The notes below the pieces were generated by a model. That model ran no database searches. It was not told the origin of the DNA and was given only the letters and a program-made list of their open reading frames with translations. A stretch of DNA of 64,000 bases from Nakamurella panacisegetis (lineage in GTDB: Bacteria; Actinomycetota; Actinomycetes; Mycobacteriales; Nakamurellaceae), in NCBI RefSeq assembly GCF_900104535.1, contig NZ_LT629710.1, positions 744,001-808,000 of the forward strand, read 5' to 3'. This document shows, one piece after another, positions 43,701-52,006 of this stretch. The translations under genes were made by a program, and so were the position numbers. Position 1 is the first letter of the stretch. Every line of letters begins with the position of its first letter.

Positions 43701-43710
43701 TGTCGTACAT
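40705..43710 (-). CDS. Alpha-mannosidase, glycoside hydrolase family 38
   Basis: 1001 residues from the ATG at 43710, with AAGGAAG upstream. It has an N-terminal galactose-binding-like region and the GH38 catalytic domain from about residue 255 with metal-site motif VGHAHIDSAWLWPTRETI. FACSSAQQYAWMKE, nucleophile region WVESDTNMPGGEALVRQF, LPDSFGYTAALPQI and LLLQFHDILPGSSIAW follow, then the long beta-domain tail. It lacks a signal peptide, so it acts on imported mannosides in the cytoplasm. It is the last gene of an operon with a CUT1 importer (57-base gap to the permease). Confidence 0.95.
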   Translation of the reverse strand: MYDNTDQVELRIDRFVRDHIVPAIYRRSVPLRIESWDVPGEPVAFREAVRQAYRSVDIDTPWSRPWGTTWFHVSGEVPAGWGSDGTAVELLIDLGFTQGQAGFQAEGLVYRRDGGIVKAIEPLNGYVPVTADLAGVIDLYVEAASNPDVGGSAFYEPTPLGDPATAGTEPIYTLRRMDIAERDVNVWELERDSWTLIGLMRELDPALPRRAEILRALESMCDAVDPDDVAGTAHLGRDALRRVLGAPAYASAHTSIAVGHAHIDSAWLWPTRETIRKCARTFSNVLQLMDDDPDFVFACSSAQQYAWMKEFYPELFERIRARVREGRFVPVGGMWVESDTNMPGGEALVRQFVAGKAFFLREFGVDPKVAWLPDSFGYTAALPQIVKGAGSDSFVTQKLSWNDTNKMPHHSFLWEGIDGSRVFTHFPPSDTYNSDLSAADLARAQRQYAEKGRSNISLALFGFGDGGGGPTREMLAAARRTSDLEGSPRIRLGTPQGFFEEAKATLPDPAIWTGEMYLEFHRGTYTSQARTKQGNRRSEHLLREAELWSATAAARGLLDYPYGALQSLWETVLLLQFHDILPGSSIAWVHQQAESEYSRVAAELAELIAAAQRALAGTGTAELVFNAAPVTADGVVPLGASVAATHRPVRPLQRQDGTLLENGIVQARFDESGLLVSFVDLASRRELVAPGEVASLLQVFRDIPNNWDAWDIDVAYRRNGTDLRAPISVGVAGDVLEVTHAHGASRITQRYWLLEGARELQIETVVDWHEHATLLKLAFPLDLRADQAASEIQFGHVKRPTYVNTSWDHAHFETIAHRWVHVGEPGFGAAIANGSTYGHDITRTMREDGGTTTQVRESLLRAPQFPDPHADQGAHVLRTALAVAPGVLDAAAAGYRLNLPLRTVTGASPQAVSPLVAVSSPGVFVEAVKLAEDRSGDLVVRLYEAQGSRVTTTVEFGVPVSRVRPTDLLERELPHPGWAGEEPVELTLRPFEIVTLRASRA

Positions 43711-43766
43711 GACTTCCTTCTTGAACCGAGGCCTTCGCCCTTGAACCGAGGCCTTCACCCGAGCCG

Positions 43767-44588
43767 TCAGTACTGGCCCAGTGACAGGCCCTTCTGGAAG
43801 AACCGTTGGGTGAATCCGAACAGGACGGCCGTTGGGATGGACACGACCAGCGCAGCCGTCAGGATGACGGTGTAGCCGGGCCCACCACCCTCGACGGATT
43901 GTAGGGCGTTGAGCAGCGGCATGACGGGCCGGGTCGAGGGGCTCTGGGTCAGGATCAAGGAGATCAGGAAATCATTCCACACCCAGGTCGCCTGGAGGAT
44001 GAAGACGACCACGAGCGCACTCGTCGACATCGGAAGGAAGATCCGGGTGAATATTCGCCAGACGCCGGCACCGTCGACCACGGCCGCCTCGAACACGCTC
44101 GGTGCGATACCCACGAAGAAATTACGCATGACGAACGCCGAGAACGGCAGAGCGACGACTGAATAGATGAGGATCATTCCGGGAACGGTGTCGAAGAGCC
44201 CGACCTTCGCATACGCCGAGAACCACGGGATCAACATCATCTGCAGTGGAAAGACGGTGCCACAGAAGATCACGAAGAACCAGAAGAACCCATGTCGAAC
44301 CTTGAGAACGATAACCGCGAAGGCGACCCCAGAGCCAAGAACGACAGCTATGAGCGGGGCCACGGTGGCGTAGAGGAGGGTGACGCCGAGACCGGACGGG
44401 ACGTCGGTCGTCCGGAAGACGGCGACCACGTTGTTCCACAGAGCGGAAATCGTGCCCGGGGACCAGAGCGAATCGCCCGAGTAGTCGGCGGCGGACTTCC
44501 CAGCGTTGGCGAGAAGGAGGTAGATGGGCAGCAGCCAGACCAGACCCATGCCGCCCAGAATCACGTAGCGAAATACCTTGGAAGTCAC
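43767..44588 (-). CDS. CUT1 carbohydrate ABC importer permease (MalG-type)
   Basis: 273 residues from the GTG at 44588, overlapping the stop of the first permease (GTGA). Six membrane helices. The EAA loop EAAVVDGAGVWRIFTRIFLP and the C-terminal QRFFQKGLSLGQY (commonly ending G.v.G) are family marks. It pairs with the next permease upstream. No ATPase gene is in the operon; actinobacteria commonly supply a shared MsiK-type ATPase from elsewhere. Confidence 0.94.
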   Translation of the reverse strand: MTSKVFRYVILGGMGLVWLLPIYLLLANAGKSAADYSGDSLWSPGTISALWNNVVAVFRTTDVPSGLGVTLLYATVAPLIAVVLGSGVAFAVIVLKVRHGFFWFFVIFCGTVFPLQMMLIPWFSAYAKVGLFDTVPGMILIYSVVALPFSAFVMRNFFVGIAPSVFEAAVVDGAGVWRIFTRIFLPMSTSALVVVFILQATWVWNDFLISLILTQSPSTRPVMPLLNALQSVEGGGPGYTVILTAALVVSIPTAVLFGFTQRFFQKGLSLGQY

Positions 44589-45517
44589 CTGACCGCCCTT
44601 TCCGCGGTGCTGCCCGAGGAATCCCCGATGGCCAACTGCCGACGCAGGTACAACACGCTCGCGGCGACGGTGATGACGCTCATGAAGATCGCCACCGCTG
44701 ACCCCAGGCCGTAATTGCTGTTGGAGAACGTGTCCCGATACATGGAGACGCCGAGAGTCTCCGAGACCCGGTTCGGGCCGCCCTGTGTCATCGCCTGGAC
44801 GATGTCGAACGTCTTCAGGCTGTTCACGATCGACAGGCCGACGACGATCGTGGTGGACGGTCGAAGCAGCGGCCAGACCACGAAGCGGAAGAGCCGCCAT
44901 CCCGAGGCACCGTCGACGCGAGCGGCCTCGAGCGGTTCGGCGGGAATCGATTGAAGCCCGACCGTGAACAGCAGTGCATTCACTCCGATCCCCTGCCAGG
45001 AGGCCGCCAGGATCATGACCACGGTGTTGAGCGGCGCCTCTTGCAGCCATCTCGTCGTCCCGCCGGGGAGATGCAGGAAGTCCAGAGCCTGCGACAGCGC
45101 TCCGCCGTTCTGGAGTACGAAACTGAAGACGATGCCGACGGCAACGCCCGAGAGCGCGTAGGGGATCAGGAACGGCACGCGCAACCACGCAGCGCCCTTG
45201 AGCCCGAACGACAGATACGCGACCAGAAGGCCGAAACCGACCGGGATCAGCAGCGAACCGACCACCCAGATCATCGTGTTGGCGAGCGAGGTGAAGAAGA
45301 CCGGATCGCGCACCAGCGCGACGTAGTTGTTGAATCCGGTGAACACCGGGCTGCCCAGACCCGAGTAGTCGGTGAGGCTGAGATAGACCGTGTAGAGGAC
45401 GGGGAGGTAGAGCACCAGGACCACCACGGCCGTGCCGGGGAGGAGAAAGGCCCAGGCCGAACGCTGGTAATTGGTCGACGTTGGAGTGGGGGTCGACGTA
45501 CGGGTGAGGGTCGCCAT
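44585..45517 (-). CDS. CUT1 carbohydrate ABC importer permease (MalF-type)
   Basis: 310 residues; ATG at 45517, 3 bases after the binding-protein stop. Six membrane helices, beginning WAFLLPGTAVVVLVLYLPVL. The EAA loop reads EAARVDGASGWRLFRFVVWP. SLTDYSG and FTGFNNYVALVRDPVF near the start are standard for sugar permeases. The C-terminus carries a cytoplasmic tail after YLRRQLAIGD. Coupled both ways within the operon. Confidence 0.94.
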   Translation of the reverse strand: MATLTRTSTPTPTSTNYQRSAWAFLLPGTAVVVLVLYLPVLYTVYLSLTDYSGLGSPVFTGFNNYVALVRDPVFFTSLANTMIWVVGSLLIPVGFGLLVAYLSFGLKGAAWLRVPFLIPYALSGVAVGIVFSFVLQNGGALSQALDFLHLPGGTTRWLQEAPLNTVVMILAASWQGIGVNALLFTVGLQSIPAEPLEAARVDGASGWRLFRFVVWPLLRPSTTIVVGLSIVNSLKTFDIVQAMTQGGPNRVSETLGVSMYRDTFSNSNYGLGSAVAIFMSVITVAASVLYLRRQLAIGDSSGSTAERAVR

Positions 45518-45520
45518 CGG

Positions 45521-46780
45521 CTACTGGTGGCTCTTCCAGTAGGTGTCAGCCACCTTCTGGATGCCTTCCAGGTACTTCGTCGGGTCACCCGGATTGGTCA
45601 TGAACCCGGTGAACTGGTCGAGGGCCTCGGTCAGGATCACCTGTGGGGTTGCCTCGTAGTAGCGAAGGTAGGTCTCGTACTTGTCGTTGTTCGAGAGCTC
45701 CTTGCCAACGTCCACGAAGGTCTGCGTCGCCGCGGTCGCCTTGGGGTTGTAGGGCAGGTTGTTCTGTTGCTTGGACCAGGCTGTCTGAGCTTCGGAGGTC
45801 ATCCACCAGGCGGAGTACTTCAGCCCGAGGTCCTTCTGTGGAGAGTTCGCGGCGACGCAGGCCGGGGCTGTCTCGATCGCCACCGGCGTCTTGGCCTGGG
45901 CCGCATTCACCTTCGGGATCGTGAACACCCCCCAGTCGGTACCGGCCTTGAGACCGACCTGGTCGATCGTGGACGCGTACCAGGTGCCGAACGGGATCAT
46001 GGCCAGCTTGCCGTCCTTCATCTGCGTCTCCGGGGCCGTCTTCGATCCGGGATCGCTGAAGTAGCCCTTCTTCTCCATGTCGAGCCACGTGTTCATGATC
46101 GACACGACCTTTGGGTCGGTATAGGACGCCTTGCCGGTGCTCAGGTCTTTGTACAGCTGCAGGTCCGTCCCGGCGAGAAGGATCTGGAACCAGACGAACG
46201 CCCAGGGGTCGCCGCCCGAGCTCCAGAACGGCGCGATGCCGTTCTTCTTCAGCACGGCGGCGTCAGCCATCATCTCGGCCCAGGTGGTCGGTGGGGTCAG
46301 GCTGTATTTCGCGAATGTCTTCTTGTCGTAGTACATGACCCAGTCGTCGACACTGATCGGAGTGCAGTACTGCTTCCCGTTGATCGTGTACAGGTCCTTC
46401 ACGCCGGGCGCGATCTGATTGTCCGCGATCGCCTGCGCCCAGATGCTCGATGTATCGGCGACGAGGTTCTGGTCGACGAGCAGCTTCAACTGATCGCCCG
46501 TGTGCCAGGTGAACAGGCCGGGGCTCTTGTTCGTGCGGAACGACTGTTTGACGAAGGCCTGAAAGGCGGGCTGATCGGCGTAGGTCGACGAGTTGAGGCT
46601 GACCTTGATGTCCTTTTCGGATACCTGTGAGAATGCCTTGAAGTCCCACGACTTGTCGTTGACGAAGTTGAGTGTGTTCGCGCCGTCACCCGTGGCCGCG
46701 GTGGATGACGAGCATCCGGCCAACACAGCGGACGCCGCCAGGGCAAGGGCAATAGCCTGGCGCAGTCTACGAATTTTCAC
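45521..46780 (-). CDS. Carbohydrate ABC importer substrate-binding lipoprotein
   Basis: 419 residues from the GTG at 46780, with AAGGAG upstream. Lipobox VLAGCSSS at about 19-26. The type II (MalE-like) fold is seen in DKSWDFKAFSQVSEKDIKVS, FTWHTGDQLKLLVDQN, VSIMNTWLDMEKKGYFSDPG, LAMIPFGTWYAS and C-terminal YLEGIQKVADTYWKSHQ. It is the first gene of the importer-mannosidase operon. A LacI-type operator (46849-46864) lies 69 bases upstream. By context it should bind mannosides or mannose oligomers. Confidence 0.93.
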   Translation of the reverse strand: MKIRRLRQAIALALAASAVLAGCSSSTAATGDGANTLNFVNDKSWDFKAFSQVSEKDIKVSLNSSTYADQPAFQAFVKQSFRTNKSPGLFTWHTGDQLKLLVDQNLVADTSSIWAQAIADNQIAPGVKDLYTINGKQYCTPISVDDWVMYYDKKTFAKYSLTPPTTWAEMMADAAVLKKNGIAPFWSSGGDPWAFVWFQILLAGTDLQLYKDLSTGKASYTDPKVVSIMNTWLDMEKKGYFSDPGSKTAPETQMKDGKLAMIPFGTWYASTIDQVGLKAGTDWGVFTIPKVNAAQAKTPVAIETAPACVAANSPQKDLGLKYSAWWMTSEAQTAWSKQQNNLPYNPKATAATQTFVDVGKELSNNDKYETYLRYYEATPQVILTEALDQFTGFMTNPGDPTKYLEGIQKVADTYWKSHQ

Positions 46781-46848
46781 GTCGAACTCCTTTGTTCTCC
46801 ACTCGGGATGTCAATGGGCCGACGACGATCCAGCCGGCGCGAGGGACT

Positions 46849-46864
46849 TTGGTATCGTTACCAA
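46849..46864. promoter_or_regulatory. LacI-type operator, site 1 (importer-mannosidase operon)
   Basis: TTGGTATCGTTACCAA, palindromic but for the centre, lies 69 bases before the binding-protein gene. It matches three other sites in this region (47909, 50755, 52007). Confidence 0.8.
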
Positions 46865-46926
46865 GCGACGTGACCGTACCACGCACTCCGCAGGTGTGAC
46901 AAGCAATACGTTGCTGGAATTGACCG

Positions 46927-47907
46927 TCATCGCATCGCCGCATATGCCCTTTCCAGGACGGTCGCACCGGCCACGAGATCGACCGCGTCGAGTTCGGCCG
47001 CCCGCGGATCGTTCAGCGTTCGGACGAACGCCGCCAGCTGATGGTCGTAGCTCGATCCTCCGGTCACCGTACGCGGTCCCAGCATCAGCCCATTGCGCCA
47101 CTCGCGGATCGAGTGGCCGGCATGCGGCACGATGAGACCGGCCACCTCGAGGCGATCGCGACCGAAATCGATTGCCAGCTCCGGACCGTCGGACGCGTCG
47201 CGATCACGAGCGAACGAGCTGACGATGCGGCCGGTAGCGCCGCCGGGAAACGCCAGGTCGACGATGGACGACAGGTCGCCGCCCGCAGGATTGCGCTCGG
47301 CCGTCGCCCCGACCACGACGGGCTCTTCGCCGGCCAGCGTCCGCATCCAATGCACTGCGTAGCAACCGGAGTGACTCAGGGCGCCGCCGCCGACGACGGG
47401 ATCGTGCAGTACCGACTTCTCCTCGAACGGGCGATGGCCGATGATCACGCTGGACATGTGCCGGATCTCGCCGCCGTTGGCCCGCCGGGCGATCGCCGAC
47501 ACGGCAGCGAACAGTGGGTGGTGGCGATAGTGGAACGCCTCCAGCAATCTGCGACCGGAACGTCGTGCGGCCGCGGCCATCTCCTCGGCCTGCCGGACAG
47601 TCGTGGCGGCGGGCTTCTCGACGAGGACATGCTTGCCGGCATCGAGCGCAGCGACCGACCAGCGAGCATGATCACTCGCTGCGTTCGAGATGTAGACAGC
47701 GTCGACGGCCGGATCCTGCAGCAGATCCTGGTAGCGGTCATAGGCGACCGGAATCCCCCACCGGTCGGCGAGGACACGGGCCACACCCGAACGGCGCGCG
47801 GCCACCGCCACGGTCTCGACGTCCGCCCGCCGGCTTGCCGGTTCCACCATGGCCGTTCCGGCAATCGAGGAGGCGCCGAGGAGGCCGACGCGAAGCGGTG
47901 GCATCAT
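46927..47907 (-). CDS. Gfo/Idh/MocA-family oxidoreductase
   Basis: 326 residues from the ATG at 47907 (ATG at 47904 is equally possible). The NAD(P)-binding N-terminus is LRVGLLGASSIAGTAMV, then VDAVYISNAASDHARWSVAA and the family motif HVLVEKPAATTVRQAEEM. The second domain has LLEAFHYRHHPLFAAV (catalytic-loop region) and GGALSHSGCYAVHWMRTL. These enzymes oxidise or epimerise sugars. Presence in the mannoside regulon suggests action on a mannose derivative, but the reaction is not known. Operator site 2 begins one base upstream of the start codon. Confidence 0.92.
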   Translation of the reverse strand: MMPPLRVGLLGASSIAGTAMVEPASRRADVETVAVAARRSGVARVLADRWGIPVAYDRYQDLLQDPAVDAVYISNAASDHARWSVAALDAGKHVLVEKPAATTVRQAEEMAAAARRSGRRLLEAFHYRHHPLFAAVSAIARRANGGEIRHMSSVIIGHRPFEEKSVLHDPVVGGGALSHSGCYAVHWMRTLAGEEPVVVGATAERNPAGGDLSSIVDLAFPGGATGRIVSSFARDRDASDGPELAIDFGRDRLEVAGLIVPHAGHSIREWRNGLMLGPRTVTGGSSYDHQLAAFVRTLNDPRAAELDAVDLVAGATVLERAYAAMR

Positions 47908-47908
47908 C

Positions 47909-47924
47909 CTGGTAACGATATCAA
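47909..47924. promoter_or_regulatory. LacI-type operator, site 2 (oxidoreductase / ROK kinase)
   Basis: CTGGTAACGATATCAA lies between the divergent oxidoreductase and ROK genes, touching the oxidoreductase start codon and 45 bases from the ROK start. It matches the shared palindrome with two changes, so binding could control both genes. Confidence 0.75.
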
Positions 47925-47968
47925 GCCTGGGGTACTCTGGGAAGCCCGGTGTCGACCGAGACGAGACG

Positions 47969-48871
47969 ATGGGACCGACAATTTTCGCCGACGACGACGC
48001 GATCCTGGTGCTGGACGTGGGTGGCGGCCATGTCAGTGCCGCCGCAGTGTCACTCTCCGACACCGCCTTCAGGATCGACCGGCGAACGGAGCTGCCCTTG
48101 GACTCCTCCGCCGGCCGGGACGCGATTCTCGCGACGTTGTCGCGATCCATGGAAGCCGCACGACGCGGCGGCGTCACCCGGTGCGTAGCGGCTATGCCCG
48201 GGCCCTTCGACTACGCGCTCGGCAGCGGTCGGTTCGAGGGTATCGGCAAGTTCGACGCGCTGGCCGGGCTTGATCTGCGAGCGACCCTGGCCGGGCGGCT
48301 CGGCATCGGACCGGCCGACGTGTCATTCGTCAACGACGCAGTGGCCTACGGGATCGGGGAGTGGGCGTTCGGCGCCGGTCGGCGGACCGACCGAATGGTG
48401 TGCCTGACCCTGGGTACCGGCGTCGGGTCGGCGTTCCTGAACGCGGGCTCGTCGGTCGCCGAGGGTAGAGCGGTGCCGCTGCGCGGCGAGGCACACACCG
48501 TCGAATTCGATGGCTCTCCGCTGGAAACAACGGTGTCGACGGCCGCGATCCGTCGCGCCTACACCGCATCGACTGGGACGACGTGCACCGTCGAGGAGAT
48601 ATTCACGCGAGCCAGGACCGGCGACGAAACCGCCCACACGCTGGTCACTTCGACGATGCTCGCCCTCGGACACGCCATGGGCCCCTGGATCCGGAGCTTC
48701 GGGGCCACGACCACTGTTGTCGGCGGGGCGATGTCGCGGTCATGGGACCTGATCGAGTCCCCGCTGCAGGCGGGACTCCAGGCCGCCGGCGCCGTGTCGA
48801 CGCTGCGGCCGGCGGCTCTGCTCGACGATGCGCCGTTGGTCGGAGCGGCGGTCTGGGCGGCCCGCCCCTGA
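47969..48871 (+). CDS. ROK-family sugar kinase, atypical (no zinc-cysteine motif)
   Basis: 300 residues; ATG at 47969. The ROK core is present: LVLDVGGGHVSAAAV (usual DIGGTK), VAAMPGPFDYALGSGRF, catalytic Asp in SFVNDAVAYGIGEW, and LTLGTGVGSAFLNAG. The usual CxCGxxGC zinc cluster after the GH motif is absent; this place reads LRGEAHTVEFDGSPLETTVS. The context with a phosphomannose isomerase suggests it phosphorylates mannose at C6. Lack of the zinc cluster places it in a divergent ROK subgroup. Confidence 0.83.
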   Translation: MGPTIFADDDAILVLDVGGGHVSAAAVSLSDTAFRIDRRTELPLDSSAGRDAILATLSRSMEAARRGGVTRCVAAMPGPFDYALGSGRFEGIGKFDALAGLDLRATLAGRLGIGPADVSFVNDAVAYGIGEWAFGAGRRTDRMVCLTLGTGVGSAFLNAGSSVAEGRAVPLRGEAHTVEFDGSPLETTVSTAAIRRAYTASTGTTCTVEEIFTRARTGDETAHTLVTSTMLALGHAMGPWIRSFGATTTVVGGAMSRSWDLIESPLQAGLQAAGAVSTLRPAALLDDAPLVGAAVWAARP

Positions 48872-48905
48872 TTGGGCCCACCCGGGCACGACTCGACGGT
48901 GCGGC

Positions 48906-50675
48906 TCAGCGCTGGGTGCCCCGGACGAATGCCTTCACGGTGCCCAGCCGCTGGCCGATCCCGGCCCCGGTCGGTCGGATCGTGTAGGCCCCAACCGCGG
49001 CCGGAACGATGAACGTCTCCGCGTAGTGCACGACGAACGGCTCGAACGTCCCGGTCGGGCTCTCGACGACCGCTTCTGCGCCTTCCACCAGGTTGAGTAC
49101 GTTGACGGTGCCGTTGGTGTGGTGCTGCACCCGGTCGGTGAACCAGTGTCGCCGGACTTCGATGAACTCGAACTCGTGCAGGCCGGTGCGCTCCTCGACC
49201 CAGCCGTCACCCGATGCCACCGGTTCGACCTGATTGACGAGATTCCTCCGCGTCCAGTCGGTGCCGCGATCCCACTGGATGTTCGCCAAGGCGTGATCCA
49301 GATGGATCGGTCGCGGTATTCCGTCGAGTCCGACCCGGCCCCAATCCCACATCTTGAACGTGAAGATGTACGGCGTGGCCGAAATCTCCAGAACCATCGA
49401 GTCCGCCCCCGAACAATGCACCGTGCCGGCCGGAATGAGGAAGTGATCGTGCTTCTTCGCCGGAAAGGCGTTGACGAAGTCGTCCGCGCGGAAGGATGCG
49501 GCGCCGGTGGCGGCCGTGCGCAGAGCCTCCTCCATCGCGATCGGATCGATGCCGTCCCGGATACCAAGGTAGACGACGGCATCGATTCCGGCATCGAGCA
49601 GATAGTAGCTCTCGTCCTGGGTGTACGTCATACCGAAGCGGTTGTGAATGTAGTCGGTCAGCGGATGGACCTGCAGTGACAGATTGCCGCCGGCCATTGT
49701 GTCCAGGAAGTCGAAACGAATCGGGAACTCCGCGCCGAATCGGGCAAACGTCTTCTCGCCCAGCAGCTCCCGGGGATGGGTGAACACCAGGTTCAGCGCC
49801 GGCAATTCCACCACCGTTCCGGCGACATCCAGGAGCAGGCTGTTTTCCTCGGGCACACAGTCGAAACACCAGGCGTAGTTCTGCTCGTCGCCGATCTCCA
49901 GGACGTTCTTCATCCACTGCCCGCCCCAGACCCCGGGATCGAAGAAGGGCACGACACGGAACGGCCGGGTGGCGGCCAGCTGCAGGCCCGCGCGCAGCGA
50001 GTCGCCCGTGATGAGCTTCGCCTCGGACATCGATATGTTGGCGTCGAGCAGGAAGTCGAGGCGGTCGAACAAGGTGCGTTTATGTCGATCCGCCATGCGC
50101 CATTCGACGAAGAAGCCACGCTTGACCTTCCGCAGCTGGTCTTCACCGCCGTTGTTCGCTCGCCAGTTCGGCGCGCCACCGCGCTGTCTCTTCTGGATCT
50201 CCCAGCGAGCCAGATCGGCCAGTACGACACCGCCGAAGGACGCCGGCACCAGGGTGGCACCCCAGCCATAGACGACAACCGGCGTCGTTGCCTGTTCGAC
50301 GCGACGCGCGACCGCCTCCAGCCGTGATCGATCGTAGAAGTCGTGAAGTGGGCGGTGATCCATTATCCCGAACACGCGGTCGTCGGTGAGATGCGAGGAG
50401 ATGATCTGGTCGATCTCGTCGGGCGAAAGGGCGGCCGCTTCCTCGACGTCGATCAACAGGGCATCCGGCAGCGCGAGCATCAGTTGCCGACGCAGGCCGA
50501 CAAGGTCACTGCCGGGATAGGTGTCGATGGCGATCGAGCCCTCCGACGTCGCAAGACCGGACAGATGCGCCCATGCCTGGGGCCCGCTCCACGCGACGTG
50601 GCCGTCGGGAAGACCGATGGTCGGTGCCTTGTCGTACGCCCCCGGGACAACTCCTGTCGGCAAGTACCTGGACAT
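48906..50675 (-). CDS. manA: Class I mannose-6-phosphate isomerase with long N-terminal extension
   Basis: 589 residues from the ATG at 50675, with AAAGGA upstream. The C-terminal two thirds is a ManA-type cupin enzyme: VVPFFDPGVWGGQWMKNVL, zinc-site NLSLQVHPL (Gln-x-His), YLLDAGIDAVVYLGIRDG and HDHFLIPAGTVHCSG. The N-terminal 190 residues have no counterpart in classical ManA: ALLIDVEEAAALSPDEID, DHRPLHDFYDRSRLEAVARR, VVVYGWGATLVPASFG and VLADLARWEIQKRQRGG. I cannot name that region. The reaction would be mannose-6-P to fructose-6-P. Operator site 3 lies 80 bases upstream. It ends 34 bases from the convergent ROK kinase. Confidence 0.88.
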   Translation of the reverse strand: MSRYLPTGVVPGAYDKAPTIGLPDGHVAWSGPQAWAHLSGLATSEGSIAIDTYPGSDLVGLRRQLMLALPDALLIDVEEAAALSPDEIDQIISSHLTDDRVFGIMDHRPLHDFYDRSRLEAVARRVEQATTPVVVYGWGATLVPASFGGVVLADLARWEIQKRQRGGAPNWRANNGGEDQLRKVKRGFFVEWRMADRHKRTLFDRLDFLLDANISMSEAKLITGDSLRAGLQLAATRPFRVVPFFDPGVWGGQWMKNVLEIGDEQNYAWCFDCVPEENSLLLDVAGTVVELPALNLVFTHPRELLGEKTFARFGAEFPIRFDFLDTMAGGNLSLQVHPLTDYIHNRFGMTYTQDESYYLLDAGIDAVVYLGIRDGIDPIAMEEALRTAATGAASFRADDFVNAFPAKKHDHFLIPAGTVHCSGADSMVLEISATPYIFTFKMWDWGRVGLDGIPRPIHLDHALANIQWDRGTDWTRRNLVNQVEPVASGDGWVEERTGLHEFEFIEVRRHWFTDRVQHHTNGTVNVLNLVEGAEAVVESPTGTFEPFVVHYAETFIVPAAVGAYTIRPTGAGIGQRLGTVKAFVRGTQR

Positions 50676-50754
50676 CGGAATCCTTTCGCGCGCTGGACAT
50701 GATCGCGGCAGCACCGACATCTGGTTTGCGGATCTGGACCCATCCACCCGATCA

Positions 50755-50770
50755 TTGGTAACGTTATCAG
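50755..50770. promoter_or_regulatory. LacI-type operator, site 3 (phosphomannose isomerase)
   Basis: TTGGTAACGTTATCAG lies 80 bases before the isomerase start and about 80 bases after the lacI stop. It shares the TGGTAACG core with sites 2 and 4. Confidence 0.75.
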
Positions 50771-50852
50771 ACGATCCCCGGACAATCCAAGCGAGACGGA
50801 CGTCCGACATTGCCGCCTGGGGACCGGCCGCGCGCGCCGGACCCCGGAATCG

Positions 50853-51911
50853 TCAGGCGAAGTCGACGAGGTGGACCGGCAGCTCGATCAGCCGCGGACC
50901 GGGTCGAGTGTCTTCGCCGGAGAGCCGGTCGAAGAGCATCTGGGCGGCGATGCGCCCGAGCTCGGTCGGGTCGTGGTCGACGATTGACAGTGGCACGGGC
51001 GACATGTCGGCGAACTCGAACGAGTCGAAACCGAACAGACGCACGGTGGGAACCACGCCATGGCGCGCCCTCGCGGCGGTTCGGCGCTTGCTGATGGCCC
51101 GGATGGCCCCGACCGTGTTGCGGTTGTTGGCGGCGAAGACGGCCGTGGGAGGGTCAGCGAGGTCGAGCAGGGAATCCATGGCCTGTTCGGCCGACGTGAC
51201 ATCCTGCTGTCCCAGCCGGATGAGCTCGTCGGGAGGCTCGAGCCCGAGTCGCCGGTGCGCTAGCCGGAATCCCTCCAAGCGCCGGCGACCGGTCGAGACC
51301 GAGACCTGATTGCCCAGAAAGCCCACCCGGCGATGCCCTTCGGCCAGCATGCGTTCCGTGGCCTCGAGCGCGCCTCGGACATCGTCCAGCAGAACGGCGT
51401 CGGCGGAGGTTCCGGCAATGCTGCGCGAGGCGAGCACCAGCGGTACCCCGGCGAGACTCTCGATCGAGAACCGGTCGGGATCCTCACCGACCGGCACGAC
51501 GATGAGGCCCTCCACCTGGCGACCCAGGAAGTCGGACAGCAACTGCCGCTCCAACTGTTCGTCCTCGTTGGTGACGCCGACCATGATTCGACGCCCGGTC
51601 TTCGCCACCACCTCCTCCACGCCCTGCAACATTCCGGCGTAGTAGGGGTTCCCGATATTGGTGATCAGCACGCCGACGAGACCGGATCGGTTGCCCTGCC
51701 GGAGGCGGCGAGCATTCTCGTTGCGGCGATATCCAACCTCGGCAATCACTCGCTCGACGTGTTCTCGGACCTGTGGCCGGACATTGTTCCCGCCAGACAG
51801 CACCCGGGAGACCGTCATCGGGCTGACGTTGGCCGCGCGGGCAATGTCTTTCACCGTCGGAGCGGAGCGCCTGCCGCCGGCTCCGCCCGCCGCGCTCGCC
51901 GGAATCGTCAT
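50853..51911 (-). CDS. LacI-family repressor of the mannoside regulon
   Basis: 352 residues; ATG at 51911. Headpiece TVKDIARAANVSPMTVSRVL (residues 19-38), hinge region and effector domain from SGLVGVLITNIGNPYYAGML. Then VEGLIVVPVGEDPDRF, VGFLGNQVSVSTGRRRLEGF, TAVFAANNRNTVGAIRAI and VRLFGFDSFEFADM. It sits centrally among genes preceded by the shared palindrome, with site 4 between it and the GH38 gene. It is the likely binder of all four sites, relieved by a mannose-derived inducer (inference). Confidence 0.93.
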   Translation of the reverse strand: MTIPASAAGGAGGRRSAPTVKDIARAANVSPMTVSRVLSGGNNVRPQVREHVERVIAEVGYRRNENARRLRQGNRSGLVGVLITNIGNPYYAGMLQGVEEVVAKTGRRIMVGVTNEDEQLERQLLSDFLGRQVEGLIVVPVGEDPDRFSIESLAGVPLVLASRSIAGTSADAVLLDDVRGALEATERMLAEGHRRVGFLGNQVSVSTGRRRLEGFRLAHRRLGLEPPDELIRLGQQDVTSAEQAMDSLLDLADPPTAVFAANNRNTVGAIRAISKRRTAARARHGVVPTVRLFGFDSFEFADMSPVPLSIVDHDPTELGRIAAQMLFDRLSGEDTRPGPRLIELPVHLVDFA

Positions 51912-52006
51912 CGGCTAGGTATACAGGACGACACCACGCCCGACGGCGCAATCGTCGGACCACCGGCAAACATTCCCACAGCGCGCCTCCTGCTGATACG
52001 GTAGTC

